Positions 1 through 9,669 of a stretch of DNA of 64,000 bases are shown here, piece after piece. A program made the position numbers and the translations under genes. This DNA comes from an uncultured Methanobrevibacter sp. GTDB lineage: Archaea; Methanobacteriota; Methanobacteria; Methanobacteriales; Methanobacteriaceae. A model generated the notes under the pieces. That model did not search any database. It was not told the DNA's origin and was given only the letters and a program-made list of their open reading frames with translations. Every line of letters begins with the position of its first letter. Positions within the stretch are counted from its first letter, which is position 1. The stretch lies in NCBI GenBank assembly GCA_900314605.1, contig OMVX01000001.1:1-64000 (forward strand). Reading direction: 5' to 3'.

Positions 1-237
1 ACTTAAAATATAAAAACTATATAAAAAATTAAAAATTTTAATTATTTTTTTTAGAGTTGACAAAAATTTATAAAAAAATTTGCGTCCCACTCTCATTTTA
101 TATTTTTTTAAAAAATTTAGTCTAAATATAAATATTAGTAAATTCATAATTACATTATAATTAATTTTATTGATTTTGAATTTTTATTATAGTATTAATA
201 AAAATTTTTTTTATCAAGAAATATTAACGGTGATTTT

Positions 238-399
238 ATGGCAAAAAAAGATAATAAAATGGATATGCCTCAAACTGGTGCAGGGTTAGTTCGTTATTTC
301 GATGAAGAGAGTGTAGGCCCTAAACTTTCACCACAACAAGTAGTTGTTGTTACTGTTGTTCTCGCAATATTCTGTTTTATTTTAAGGTATTCAGCATAG
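238..399 (+). CDS. secG: Preprotein translocase subunit SecG/Sec61-beta (53 aa)
   Basis: Small subunit of the archaeal SecYE-beta protein-conducting channel in the cytoplasmic membrane. The 53-residue product has a polar N-terminal half containing the family-typical PQTGAGLVRYFDEE stretch (about residues 11-24) and a Gly-Pro-Lys-Leu-Ser turn. A single C-terminal membrane helix (about residues 34-52) runs to the stop codon, which is the tail-anchored layout of Sec61-beta. The start ATG follows a GGTGAT box with five bases of spacing. It stands alone, followed by tRNA-Glu; the 237 bp before it are AT-rich with no recognisable gene. Identification rests on size, topology and the TGAGL/RYFDE motif, and is quite secure. 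Confidence 0.88.
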   Translation: MAKKDNKMDMPQTGAGLVRYFDEESVGPKLSPQQVVVVTVVLAIFCFILRYSA

Positions 400-557
400 A
401 CATTTAAATTAAGGTTTTAGTTTAATAGTCATTACCTAATAAGTTATTCTAAGATAGATAATTTTAATTTTTTTTAAATGTTTATTAGAATATCATTCTA
501 TTTTTCGATTATATCTTTATTTAATTGGAATTATCTTTTAGATAATTTTTATATTAT

Positions 558-631
558 GCTCCGTTAGTGTAGATGGTCAATCATTCGGGCCTCTCGAGCC
601 TGAGACCTGGGTTCGAATCCCGGGCGGAGCA
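558..631 (+). tRNA. tRNA-Glu (anticodon CTC)
   Basis: A full cloverleaf can be drawn. The acceptor stem is GCTCCGT with GCGGAGC (last pair T-G), and the T arm is CTGGG-TTCGAAT-CCCGG. The anticodon stem CGGGC/GCCTG closes the loop CTCTCGA, giving anticodon CTC at positions 34-36, which reads GAG. The overall sequence resembles methanogen tRNA-Glu. There is no intron and no encoded CCA; base 631 (A) is taken as the discriminator. A TATA-like ATTATATCTTTAT lies about 35-45 bp upstream. Confidence 0.93.
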
Positions 632-825
632 TTTATTTGATTTTAATGTTAATTAATTTTATATAATCAGTTATTTTATTTTTTATCTTATTTTTAATTT
701 ATTTTTATTTAATTTTTAGTTCTAGTTTTATTACTTTTTTAAAATTAGTTTTTTTTTATTTTAATTAATAAAAATTAATTTAATAGATTAGTTAATATTT
801 TTCATTAGTTAAAAAATTTAGATAA

Positions 826-1485
826 TTATTCTATTTTATCTTTTAATTTCGTAAATGTATTAATGGTTCCATTAATACTTTTTAGTACAATGTTCCATTT
901 AACAAATGATAAAACTTTTCGTGGTTTACTTTTTTCAAATAAAAATCTTGTAAATTTTAGATTACTAACTTTTAGACCATTCCAGTCATAGTATTCTCCT
1001 ACTGTTTGAATACCTTCTGTTGTATGAAATGCCATTTTATTTATACCATCATCAAACCATTTTTCAACTTCTTTTTCTAATGGAAGATCTATTTTATTTA
1101 CAACATATTTCCAAAAGATATAAGCATCACTACACGGTGCATTTTCTTCAGGTTCAAATGGTTTTAACTCCCCATTGTGGTAAAATAATTTTTCAGATTC
1201 TCCTTTAAGTCTATTTTCTTCATTTATGGGGAATGGATGACACATTATTGCATTATTAGGTCCTGAAGTACCATATCTAAAGTGTACAATAGCCTCAACT
1301 GAATATAATTCATTTACAATTTTTTCAATTTCATCCCAATCGGTTAAGCCTTTTTGCCATATGAGAAGATTTTTATTTTTATCTAGATAACTAATTCCAA
1401 CTCCATGGGGATTTTGTTTATACATAGCTTCAATATCTTCCCTTGAAATATTAGTATTTTCAGGTTTAATAACTATTACACACAT
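826..1485 (-). CDS. Class II glutamine amidotransferase-like (Ntn-hydrolase) protein
   Basis: 219 aa. The sequence begins Met-Cys-Val-Ile, placing a cysteine at position 2 where class II (GlxA/YafJ-type) amidotransferases expose their catalytic N-terminal nucleophile. Further family landmarks are HFRYGTSG (about residues 68-75), MCHPFPI (about 81-87) and a YHNGEL motif (about 102-107) equivalent to the HNG glutamine-binding loop. An AGGAG box precedes the ATG. No synthase domain is attached and no obvious partner lies beside it; the neighbours are a tRNA and purB. It may hydrolyse an amide or donate ammonia to an unknown partner. The fold assignment is likely, the substrate unknown. Confidence 0.6.
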   Translation of the reverse strand: MCVIVIKPENTNISREDIEAMYKQNPHGVGISYLDKNKNLLIWQKGLTDWDEIEKIVNELYSVEAIVHFRYGTSGPNNAIMCHPFPINEENRLKGESEKLFYHNGELKPFEPEENAPCSDAYIFWKYVVNKIDLPLEKEVEKWFDDGINKMAFHTTEGIQTVGEYYDWNGLKVSNLKFTRFLFEKSKPRKVLSFVKWNIVLKSINGTINTFTKLKDKIE

Positions 1486-1865
1486 TTTATACTCCTTTTA
1501 ACTATTTTATAATATTTTTATAATTTAATCAATTATTATAATATTATTTTTAAATATAAATATTTTAATATTTTTTATTTTATTATCTTTTTTTAGATTA
1601 TCCTTTTTCTTTTAGAACTATTTTTTATATATTTTTTTTAAGAAAATGTTTCTTTTTAATTAAAATATAAATCAATCACTATTTTATATAATATATTCTT
1701 ATTTTTTTTTAAAATAACTAATTATATATAATTTTAAAAAATAAATTTATTATGTATAAAAATTTTTATGTAAATTTTACTACTTAATTAATTATCTTTA
1801 TGATTTGATTATATTGGTAATATTTACTAACTTAATATATGATTCAAAATAAAAGAAGTGTTATA
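1486..1865. other. AT-rich divergent intergenic region
   Basis: 380 bp between two divergent genes, almost only A and T. It must carry the promoters of the amidotransferase-like gene and purB. Several TATA-like stretches exist (for example GATTATATTGG shortly before purB), but none can be singled out. No other structure was seen. Confidence 0.5.
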
Positions 1866-3215
1866 ATGGCTATTCATCCAATTGAATTTAGATATGGTAC
1901 TCCTGAAATGAAAAGAATTTGGGAAAGCGAAAACAAATTACAAAGAATGTTAGATGTAGAATCTGCTTTGGCTCAGGCTGAAGGAGATTTGGGTATTATT
2001 AAAAAGGAGCATGCTCTTGAAATTAAATCAAAAGCAAGTACCGAATATGTTAAACTTGAAAGGGTAGATGAAATTGAAAAAGCTAAAAAACATGATATTG
2101 CATCTATGGTTCAAGGTTTAGCAGAACAATGTGAAGGTGATGCAGGAGAATATGTTCATTTTGGAGCTACATCTAATGATATTGTAGATAGTTCTAATTC
2201 TTTATTAATTAGAGATTCTATTGAGGTTTTAGAGGAAAAAATTATAAAATTAACAGAAATTATTATCAAATTAGCTGATGAGAATAAGTCTAAAGTCTGT
2301 ATTGGACGTACCCATGGTCAACATGCTATTCCAACAACTTATGGTATGAAATTTGCTAACTGGGCTGCTGAATTAAAAAGACAATATGACAGATTAGAGC
2401 ATGCAAGATCTAATGTATGTGTTGGAATGTTAGATGGTGCTGTTGGTACAACAGCTGCATTAGGTACAGATGGTTGGAAGGTTCATAAAAAAGTAGCTGA
2501 AAAATTAAACCTTCCTGCTGCAACTATTACAAATCAAGTAGTTCAAAGGGATAATCATGCAGAATTTTTAATGGTTCTTGCTAATTTAGCATCCACATTA
2601 AATAAAATTGCATTAGAGGTTAGAAATCTTCAAAGAACAGAAATTATGGAACTTGGTGAATATTTTGATCCTGAAAAGCAGGTTGGTAGTAGTACTATGC
2701 CCCATAAAATGAATCCAATTACAGCTGAAAGGATTTGTGGAGTTTCTAGAATTGTAAAATCATATGTTGCACCTGCTTTGGAAAATAATCCTTTATGGCA
2801 TGAAAGAGATTTAACTAATTCTTCTTGTGAAAGAATAATCTTTCCAGAATCATGTATTTTAACTGATTATATTTTACAACTTACAATTAAATTAATGAGT
2901 AATTTAGTATTCTATGATGAAAATATTGAAGAAAACTTAAATAAAACTCATGGTTTAGTTATGGCAGAAAGATTAATGGCAGAACTTACAAGAGCAGGTA
3001 TGGGTAAACAAACAGCTTATGCTATTGTTAGAAAAAATGCTATTAAAGCTAATAAAGAAAAAGTTTTACTTTCAGATTTAATTTTAGCTGATGAAGAGGC
3101 ATGTAAATTTTTATCAAAAGAAGAAGTTCAAGATATTATGAACCCTCATACCTATATAGGTTCAGCTGAAATAATTGTAAGTGAAATTGTAGAATCATCT
3201 AAAAATTGGTTTTAG
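1866..3215 (+). CDS. purB: Adenylosuccinate lyase
   Basis: 449 aa. It catalyses two steps of purine synthesis, SAICAR to AICAR and adenylosuccinate to AMP, each releasing fumarate. The fumarase/aspartase superfamily signature is present as GSSTMPHKMNP (near residue 280). Other landmarks are TSNDIVD (about 97-103) and GRTHGQHAIPT (about 140-150), which carries the catalytic-region histidine. The protein is all-helical with the usual length for PurB. I start it at ATG 1866 (MAIHPIEFRYG), the family-typical N-terminus; an upstream ATG at 1839 would add nine atypical residues and has no better ribosome site. Monocistronic, with a short inverted repeat (TTTTAG/CTAAAA) at the stop codon. Confidence 0.95.
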   Translation: MAIHPIEFRYGTPEMKRIWESENKLQRMLDVESALAQAEGDLGIIKKEHALEIKSKASTEYVKLERVDEIEKAKKHDIASMVQGLAEQCEGDAGEYVHFGATSNDIVDSSNSLLIRDSIEVLEEKIIKLTEIIIKLADENKSKVCIGRTHGQHAIPTTYGMKFANWAAELKRQYDRLEHARSNVCVGMLDGAVGTTAALGTDGWKVHKKVAEKLNLPAATITNQVVQRDNHAEFLMVLANLASTLNKIALEVRNLQRTEIMELGEYFDPEKQVGSSTMPHKMNPITAERICGVSRIVKSYVAPALENNPLWHERDLTNSSCERIIFPESCILTDYILQLTIKLMSNLVFYDENIEENLNKTHGLVMAERLMAELTRAGMGKQTAYAIVRKNAIKANKEKVLLSDLILADEEACKFLSKEEVQDIMNPHTYIGSAEIIVSEIVESSKNWF

Positions 3216-3393
3216 ATAATCTAAAATTTTAAATTGTTTTAGTTTATTGTTAAAAATTTATTTTTAATATAATTTTTTTATTATTTTTATAATAATATTT
3301 TTATATACCTTTTATTAAAGATAATTAAGTAAAATAATAAAAAATTTATTTTTGAAATTTTTATAAATTTAATTTTTGTTTAAAGGTGAAAAA

Positions 3394-4242
3394 ATGGCAA
3401 ATAGAAAAGAGATTAAATCTTTAGATTTAACTTCGCTAACTACTGTCGGTATTGGTATTCATGCTGTTATAAGTATTGTAATTGCTCTATTGGCTATGAT
3501 TATATTACTTATAGTTGGTGGAGTAAATGGATTTTTAGCAAATTTAATTATTGTTCCATTTATTATATTTGGAACTATTATATCTACTATTATTTTCTTA
3601 TTTGGTAGAGGACTTATTTACAATATTCTTGTAAAGAAAATTAACTGTATTAGTTTTGAAATAGAAGAAGGTGAAATTACAAAAGTTGATACTAAATCTG
3701 TTTCTGTTATACTCGCTATTATAGAACTTATTTCTTTTATAATCATTTATGTAATGTTTTTAGGTGTTGTTCCATTTATGGCATCTGCTTTGCTTCAAAT
3801 ATTAATGTTAACAGGACAAATGGGTGTAGCATTATTAGTTTATAATATTATTTCACTCCTATATTCTCCAGTTGTAATATTAATTTTATTATTAGCTGTG
3901 TTCTTAATTACATTAATAGAAGTTTTCATTGGTGCTGCTATTTACAATATTCTTACCCCATATATCGGTGGAATTAAAGCTGAGATAAAAGCTGGTCGTG
4001 AATATTCTACTGTTGAAAGTGTTAATACTAAAAGTGCTGCTATTATGATGGCTGTAATTTCTCTTGTTCTTGGAGCAGTAATCTCATTAATAATGATAAT
4101 TATTAATCCACAATTAGCATTTTCTGCACTTACTAATATCTTATCCAGTTTTATCGGCGGTTTTATTTCAACATTAATTTTAGTATTCCTCTATAATAAA
4201 ATATCTGATAAAATAGGAAAACTTAAATTAGAATTAGAATAA
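3394..4242 (+). CDS. Integral membrane protein with internal threefold repeat
   Basis: 282 aa, unknown function. About six to seven hydrophobic helices are visible. The chain appears to contain three related units: an amphipathic Ser/Asp-rich lead-in (KSLDLTSL, KVDTKSVSV, SVNTKSAAI), two hydrophobic helices, then a YN-x-I segment ending in charged residues (IYNILVKKI, IYNILTPYI, LYNKISDKI). The start ATG at 3394 follows AAAGGTGAAAAA; an alternative 18 bp upstream would place that ribosome site inside the gene. It lies alone between purB and nrpR. Possibly a channel or scaffold; I recognise no named family with confidence. Confidence 0.6.
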   Translation: MANRKEIKSLDLTSLTTVGIGIHAVISIVIALLAMIILLIVGGVNGFLANLIIVPFIIFGTIISTIIFLFGRGLIYNILVKKINCISFEIEEGEITKVDTKSVSVILAIIELISFIIIYVMFLGVVPFMASALLQILMLTGQMGVALLVYNIISLLYSPVVILILLLAVFLITLIEVFIGAAIYNILTPYIGGIKAEIKAGREYSTVESVNTKSAAIMMAVISLVLGAVISLIMIIINPQLAFSALTNILSSFIGGFISTLILVFLYNKISDKIGKLKLELE

Positions 4243-4800
4243 GTCTTATTACTTATTTTAATTTTTTTTATTATTTTTTTATTGTTTTATTTAATTACTT
4301 ATTTTTACAAATTATCTTATATTTTAACCTTTGATTGATTATACTAATTTTTTAATAAAAATTATTTCCTTTAATTGAAATGAATTGACATTTATTATTA
4401 TCTTATAATGATTTTTATCATTTTTTCAAATTTAAAAAATTTTTTGAAAACATAAAATTTTTTGATGCAATAATTTTTTATATAAAATATTAAATAATAG
4501 AAATTCAGTGTCAATATATGTATACATAAATATTAACATTTCCAATTTACAATATTACATATATTTTAATTAAATATACGTTTTATTTTATTATAATTTA
4601 AATTATAAAATATTAAAATTATTGATGGTTATTTCATTTAAAATCTATCTTAATTTTATTCAAAAAATAGTTTTATTGTTTCAACCTTTAGAGAATTTAT
4701 AAAATTAGATTTATTTTTTATTTATTTTAAAAGAGTATTCAATTTATTTAAAATTTAAATTCTTTAAAATGAATTATTGTAATGATATTAAGTAATGCAA
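4243..4800. other. AT-rich convergent intergenic region, nothing recognised
   Basis: 558 bp between the 3' ends of the membrane-protein gene and nrpR. Only AT-rich sequence is seen, with a short palindrome ATGTATACAT near 4518. No open reading frame with a ribosome site, RNA or repeat family was recognised. Confidence 0.5.
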
Positions 4801-6492
4801 TTAAAGTTTTTCCATCTCATTTAAAGCCATTATCCCTTCTAAAGCTTTAACCTCAATGTTCACTCCTTTTTCTCTAATTGCAGATATGGAATTTAATCCA
4901 CTTCCAGCAACAATTCCGAAATTATAATTATCAACAGGAGCATTATAAACTAATTCTCGAGGATTACCAATTTTATAAATAGGTAAATCTTTCTTTTGTA
5001 GTTCAGTTAATATTTGTTTACTTTCTTCTTTAGCAATGTTAGGTATTTCTTTAATAGAAGCTAGTACTCTTTGAACTTCATTGTCTTTTTTATTTATAGA
5101 AGTTAAGTTTTTAAAGATAAATATTTTATGTGGATCTATGCTGGTTCCATTATAAGAGATTAATTCAACAAATAATGGAGGTCTATTGATTTCTAAAAGT
5201 CCACCATATTTAGGAATAGTCATTATTCCATTATTTATTAATATACCGTCAATTGATAAACTACAAACTGTTGCTATTCCTACTTTATCCTTATCTTTTT
5301 CATGTTCAACAATCTTATAATATGGATTTACACATTTAGGGTTTTGTTTGTATGCTTTTTCATAAATATCTAATGATTTATCTAAATCATTTCTATTAAT
5401 ATAGGAGATATCAACAATAATATTTCCTTCATCCTCTTGCCAATTATAATCAGTCTCTTGGATTAAGTTCATTGATTTAGATAAAAAGAATGGTATTTGA
5501 TTATATTTTTTATTAGGATTAATCTTTTTTAAAACAGATTTTGTTTCACATATTGGTTTAAGTTCACTATAATCAGCAAGATCTTCACCAAGTCTAATAT
5601 CAACTTCATAATCTAATTCTTGTGCAGCACAAAATGGTGTAACTCCACCTGCTATTGCAATTCCTATAGAACCTTCAGCTACAGGTACTCCAAGAATATC
5701 TTCACCATCTTTACCCATAGCAATAATTCCACCAATATCAGATTTTTTAAGTTTATTAATAACTTCGATTGCTTTATTTTTTGCTTTACTCGGGATAATT
5801 CTAAAATTTGCTGGAATTGAACCATTTCCTTCCTGTACAACATCTAAAACAGAAGTCATATTTTTAGCAATAAATGCATCAAGAGGAGTAATAGATGTTT
5901 TCTTATAGGAGATTATTTCTTCAAATCTTTGAGGTTCATAATTTTTAACTTCAATTATTCCACCAAATTTAGGTTTGGTAGCTATTCCATTTTTTAAAAA
6001 TATTCCATCTATGGTAGTTCCACAAATTGTTTTAATAGTGTATCCTTCTCTACCATTAATATTTTCAGTATTTATTCCAACAAGGGGACTAACAGCAATA
6101 TTTACCTTAAAAACTTTTTTAATTATATCTAGGGCATTTTTTTCTAAAATATTACTTGTATTAACAATTACAGTTCCTTCACAGGTTTTAAGATTAAAGT
6201 CTGTCTGATAGATATAATCTTGAAATTTTGAAAAAGTAAAATCCACTTCATCATAAACAAGTCCTTTTTCAAGTTGAGATTTACCTAATTCAGTTATTTC
6301 TCTACCAGAATATCCTACTTTTTTTGTAAGGCCTTTTTCATCTAAAATTTTCATATGATAGCGAACAGCACGTTCTCCTAAATTAAATCCTCTATTTTTT
6401 AATTCAGTAGCTATTATTTTAGATCCTGTAGGTTTTTCTTGCTGATTAAGTATTCTTAAAATTTCGATCATTCGATGTTCAGATTCTGACAT
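4801..6492 (-). CDS. nrpR: Global nitrogen regulator NrpR (2-oxoglutarate-responsive repressor)
   Basis: 563 aa. The N-terminal ~80 residues form a winged helix (SKIIATELKNRGF, then RAVRYHMKILDEKGL). Two homologous NrpR regulatory domains (DUF128) follow, roughly residues 85-310 and 325-560. The repeats align visibly: CGTTIDGIFLKNGIATKPKFGG in the first against CSLSIDGILINNGIMTIPKYGG in the second, each followed by a SYNGTSIDPH-like segment. In Methanococcus, NrpR represses glnA and nif operons by binding GGAA-N6-TTCC and is released by 2-oxoglutarate. Here it lies directly downstream of glnA on the same strand, separated by 349 bp, so it probably has its own promoter. A predicted operator lies in front of glnA (8335-8356), giving a compact regulator-target pair. 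Confidence 0.92.
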   Translation of the reverse strand: MSESEHRMIEILRILNQQEKPTGSKIIATELKNRGFNLGERAVRYHMKILDEKGLTKKVGYSGREITELGKSQLEKGLVYDEVDFTFSKFQDYIYQTDFNLKTCEGTVIVNTSNILEKNALDIIKKVFKVNIAVSPLVGINTENINGREGYTIKTICGTTIDGIFLKNGIATKPKFGGIIEVKNYEPQRFEEIISYKKTSITPLDAFIAKNMTSVLDVVQEGNGSIPANFRIIPSKAKNKAIEVINKLKKSDIGGIIAMGKDGEDILGVPVAEGSIGIAIAGGVTPFCAAQELDYEVDIRLGEDLADYSELKPICETKSVLKKINPNKKYNQIPFFLSKSMNLIQETDYNWQEDEGNIIVDISYINRNDLDKSLDIYEKAYKQNPKCVNPYYKIVEHEKDKDKVGIATVCSLSIDGILINNGIMTIPKYGGLLEINRPPLFVELISYNGTSIDPHKIFIFKNLTSINKKDNEVQRVLASIKEIPNIAKEESKQILTELQKKDLPIYKIGNPRELVYNAPVDNYNFGIVAGSGLNSISAIREKGVNIEVKALEGIMALNEMEKL

Positions 6493-6841
6493 ACTTACCC
6501 TTTTTGAAATTTTCTTTCAGTTAATCTTATATTATAGTATATTTGGTATATGATATATTATTTTAATAATTTATCACTTTTTAATTAATATTTATTTTTC
6601 ATTGTTGTTAATTCTTAATAGGATTTTATATGTTTATTTTATTATTTTTTATGATTAGTCAATATTATTTTAAATCAATTTTTTCTAAAAATAGTTTTTA
6701 ATTGTTTTTATCAATTTTAATAAAATTAATAAAATTGTTTGTGTTGTTAATTAAGTAAAATTATTTAAGTTATCTTTTCTTTTTTTAAAAAAGAGTGCAA
6801 TAAAATAAAAAAAAAAATAATGAATAAAGAAGTTTTTAGAT
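6493..6841. other. Intergenic region, nrpR promoter
   Basis: 349 bp between glnA and nrpR. It should hold the nrpR promoter on the minus strand; TATA-like repeats (TATATTTGGTATATGATATATT) lie within 70 bp of the nrpR start. I see no GGAA-N6-TTCC site here, so self-repression of nrpR through that motif is not supported. Confidence 0.45.
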
Positions 6842-8182
6842 TTAAATATCTAGATATCTTCTTTGTTCATATCCAAATACTTGGACTCTGTAATCATCCC
6901 ATTCTTGATATTTACTTTCTAAGAATTTTTCTGATATGTGTTCACCTAATGCATCCATCATAACTTGGTTTTCTTCGAAAGCATGATATGCTTCCCATAG
7001 ACTTGCAGGTAATAACCTAATACCTCTTTCTTCTCTTTCTTTTTCAGTTAAATTATAAATGTTAATTTCGGTAGGTTCTCCTGGGTCAATTTTGTTTTTA
7101 ATACCATCCATACCTGCTGCAAGCATAGCGGTAAATGCTAAGTATGGGTTACATGCAGGGTCAGGTGCTCTATATTCAATACGAGTAGCTTTTCCACGTG
7201 CTGCTGGTACTCTAACAAGAGCAGATCTATTTTTAAGACCATATGCTCTATATACTGGAGCCTCATAACCTGGAACTAAACGTTTGTATGAATTGACAAT
7301 AGGATTGGTTATAGCTGTTAGTGCAGGTGCATGTTCAAGTAAACCTCCAATAAAATAGAGTGCATCTTGGGATAGACCAGTTTCACTATCAGGGTCTAAG
7401 AATAAATTATAACCATCTTTAAATAAACTTTGGTGACAGTGCATTCCACTACCATTTACACCAAAGAATGGTTTAGGCATGAAAGTAACTCTATAATCCA
7501 ATTCATCAAATGCGGCCATATTTGCTACAATTGCTTTAATTGCAGTTTTAAATGTCATTACAGCATCTGCAGTTTTAAGTGCATCATCAAATTTAAATGC
7601 AATTTCGTTCTGACCTGGACCTACTTCGTGATGGCTTGCTTCAACTTCAAATCCTAATTCTTGTAAATTAAATGTAATTTCTCCTCTGAAGTCAGGTCCT
7701 TTATCTTTAGGTTCTACATCAAAGTATCCTGCATCATCATAAGGCATTGGATATCCTTCATTATCAATATCTACAATAAAGAATTCTGGTTCAGGACCAA
7801 TATTATATTTTAGTCCTTTTTTTCCAATATCTGCTAAAGCTTTTTTAAGTCTACTTCTTGGGTCTCCTGGGAATGGTTTTCCATCTGGAGTGTGAATATC
7901 ACAAATAAATCTACATACTGCAGAATCATCTGCTCTCCAAGGTAATCTAGAATAAGTACTAATATCTGGTTTTATAATAAGGTCACTATCATTAATATCT
8001 ACAAATCCAGCAATAGATGATCCATCAAATAATGTACCATTGGTAAATAATTCATCCATATCGGCACTAGGTGGAATTGAAACATTCTGCTCTTTTCCAT
8101 TAATATCTACAAATTGTAACCTTACAAAACGTATATCGTCTTTTTCTATTTGTTCCATTATTTTGTCTACTTCTTTAGTCAT
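6842..8182 (-). CDS. glnA: Glutamine synthetase, type I
   Basis: 446 aa. ATP-dependent amidation of glutamate by ammonium, the central ammonia-assimilation step. Type I landmarks: FDGSSIAGF (about residues 52-60), [11 protein letters not shown] (metal ligands, near 200), [10 protein letters not shown] (near 255), [17 protein letters not shown] (near 305) and the arginine-rich RSALVRVPA segment. The length matches GSI-alpha-like archaeal enzymes. I chose ATG 8182 (MTKEVDK) because GGAG lies just upstream; a longer 460-residue version starting at 8224 lacks that site. The promoter carries an NrpR operator overlapping the expected transcription start, so expression should rise when 2-oxoglutarate signals nitrogen limitation. 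Confidence 0.96.
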   Translation of the reverse strand: MTKEVDKIMEQIEKDDIRFVRLQFVDINGKEQNVSIPPSADMDELFTNGTLFDGSSIAGFVDINDSDLIIKPDISTYSRLPWRADDSAVCRFICDIHTPDGKPFPGDPRSRLKKALADIGKKGLKYNIGPEPEFFIVDIDNEGYPMPYDDAGYFDVEPKDKGPDFRGEITFNLQELGFEVEASHHEVGPGQNEIAFKFDDALKTADAVMTFKTAIKAIVANMAAFDELDYRVTFMPKPFFGVNGSGMHCHQSLFKDGYNLFLDPDSETGLSQDALYFIGGLLEHAPALTAITNPIVNSYKRLVPGYEAPVYRAYGLKNRSALVRVPAARGKATRIEYRAPDPACNPYLAFTAMLAAGMDGIKNKIDPGEPTEINIYNLTEKEREERGIRLLPASLWEAYHAFEENQVMMDALGEHISEKFLESKYQEWDDYRVQVFGYEQRRYLDI

Positions 8183-8334
8183 TATATTTTCTCCATTTAT
8201 TAATGAGTTTATTAATAATTTCAATATATAATCTTAAAATCTTTTATTTATTTTTAAAGTTTCATATTATGTTTTTTGTAAAATAAATTTTATTTTTTTT
8301 AAAAATTTTAAGTTTATAATAATTTAAAAATTTT

Positions 8335-8356
8335 AGTCGGAAGGTATTTTCCTACT
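8335..8356 (-). promoter_or_regulatory. NrpR operator in front of glnA
   Basis: The core GGAA-GGTATT-TTCC (8339-8352) is an exact match to the GGAA-N6-TTCC operator known for methanogen NrpR. The dyad extends outward as AGT-n-GGAA ... TTCC-n-ACT over 22 bp. It sits about 26 bp downstream of a TATA box on the glnA strand, so a bound repressor would cover the transcription start. Confidence 0.85.
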
Positions 8357-8376
8357 TAATTTATTAAGATTTTTGT

Positions 8377-8386
8377 AATATATAAA
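8377..8386 (-). promoter_or_regulatory. TATA box (box A) of glnA
   Basis: Minus-strand CTTTATATATTA matches the archaeal box A consensus TTTATATA. Initiation about 25 bp downstream falls at roughly 8357, beside the operator. This implies an untranslated leader of about 175 nt before the glnA ATG. Confidence 0.6.
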
Positions 8387-8914
8387 GTTTTTTAATTCAT
8401 TGAATTATTTTATAGATATTTTAAATTATAATTAATTTTTTTATCATAATTTACTATAATTTTAAATTTTTTTTTAGAAAAAATTTAAACAATTCATTAT
8501 TTTAAATATTATTTAATCTATTTTTTCTTTTTGTATAATATATTTCTATAAAAACTTTTTTTAAACTTATTATGTGTATATTTACATTTTTATATTAAAT
8601 AAATTTTAGCATTTTTAATTAAACAATAATAGTGATATTCGTTATTATATTAAACAATATTACATAATTTTTTATTTTTATTCTTTATATTAAATATAAA
8701 ATTTCAGATTATTTACTAAATTGTAAATAATTAATAAAATAAGTTTTTTTCATTTTGTTTCGTAAAAGAAATGTATAAAATAAGCAAATTAAATTTATTG
8801 AGTTTAAAATTAAAATTATAGATTAATAGTTTTTGTATGAGTTTTTTAATGTAAGTATTAAAAATAAAATGTCCATATTAATGTAAATTAAATATGTTTT
8901 ATTTCTAAAGATTA

Positions 8915-9286
8915 TCATATATTTTCATTATCAGGGTTCTCTAATCTTGTTTCCCCACCTAACATTGTATTAGTCAATGGAATGTCATTAATAAGGATAA
9001 CAATTTCATCTTTAAGTTCTGGTTCGATTTTTGCCAATTTATTTGTAATCTCCTTCACAATCTCCTTTTTAACAGATTCTGTACGGTCAGGCATCATAGT
9101 CCAATTAATCATAACTATAGGCGCTGATTTCCTTGCATTATCTGGATTAAACTCTTGAATATAAACATATATGTTTTTAGATAGTGTAGAAGTGTTTTTA
9201 CAGATTACTTGAGCAACAAACTCCATAAATTCAGATTTTTCTTCAGCAGTAAGTTTTTTTGTAAGTAAAACTTGGACAATAGGCAT
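8915..9286 (-). CDS. Tautomerase-superfamily protein (4-oxalocrotonate tautomerase-like)
   Basis: 123 aa. It begins Met-Pro-Ile-Val-Gln-Val; removal of Met would expose Pro-1, the catalytic base of the tautomerase superfamily. The first ~60 residues follow the 4-OT beta-alpha-beta pattern (LTAEEKSEFMEFVAQVICKNTSTLSKNIYVYIQE). The rest resembles a second, degenerate half (VKKEIVKEITNKLAKI ... IVILINDIPLTN), so the chain may be a fused dimer lacking a second proline. Substrate unknown. A separate 63-residue tautomerase is encoded at 45249-45440. A GGAAGAGAAACA sequence precedes the start. No operon partner. Confidence 0.75.
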   Translation of the reverse strand: MPIVQVLLTKKLTAEEKSEFMEFVAQVICKNTSTLSKNIYVYIQEFNPDNARKSAPIVMINWTMMPDRTESVKKEIVKEITNKLAKIEPELKDEIVILINDIPLTNTMLGGETRLENPDNENI

Positions 9287-9669
9287 TGTTTCTCTTCCTT
9301 TAATTTATTTTAAATTATATTTTATCTTTATGGTTTATAATATATAATTATAATCTATTATTTTAAATCAATTTTTATCTATTAAGCAATAGATGAAAAT
9401 AAGTTTCTTCGATGTTATTCTTCAAAAAGAGTATAAGAATTTTATATGTACTCAGTGGTAATATTCATATTTTTTTACTAATAATATTAATTTTTTAATT
9501 TTTTTTATTAGTATATTAGATTTTGATAGATTATGCTTATTTTTTTATTAATTATGTTTAAATGTTCGATTAAATCTATAAATCTGTTCATTTTGTTTAA
9601 ATTTAATTTTTAAAGGTTTATATAGTTCTTTTTACAAATATTTTAATATAAATAGAATAAGGTTATTAT
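9287..9669. other. Divergent intergenic region
   Basis: 383 bp between the tautomerase and the MFS transporter genes. It must contain both promoters. TTTATATAGTTC near 9617 is a plausible box A for the transporter. Nothing else was recognised. Confidence 0.4.

Larger units (their letters stand above)
8183..8914. other. glnA upstream region and AT-rich spacer
   Basis: 732 bp. The left 200 bp hold the glnA promoter and NrpR operator described separately. The remaining ~500 bp are nearly pure A/T without a recognisable gene, RNA or repeat; the downstream end of the tautomerase gene borders it. Confidence 0.5.
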
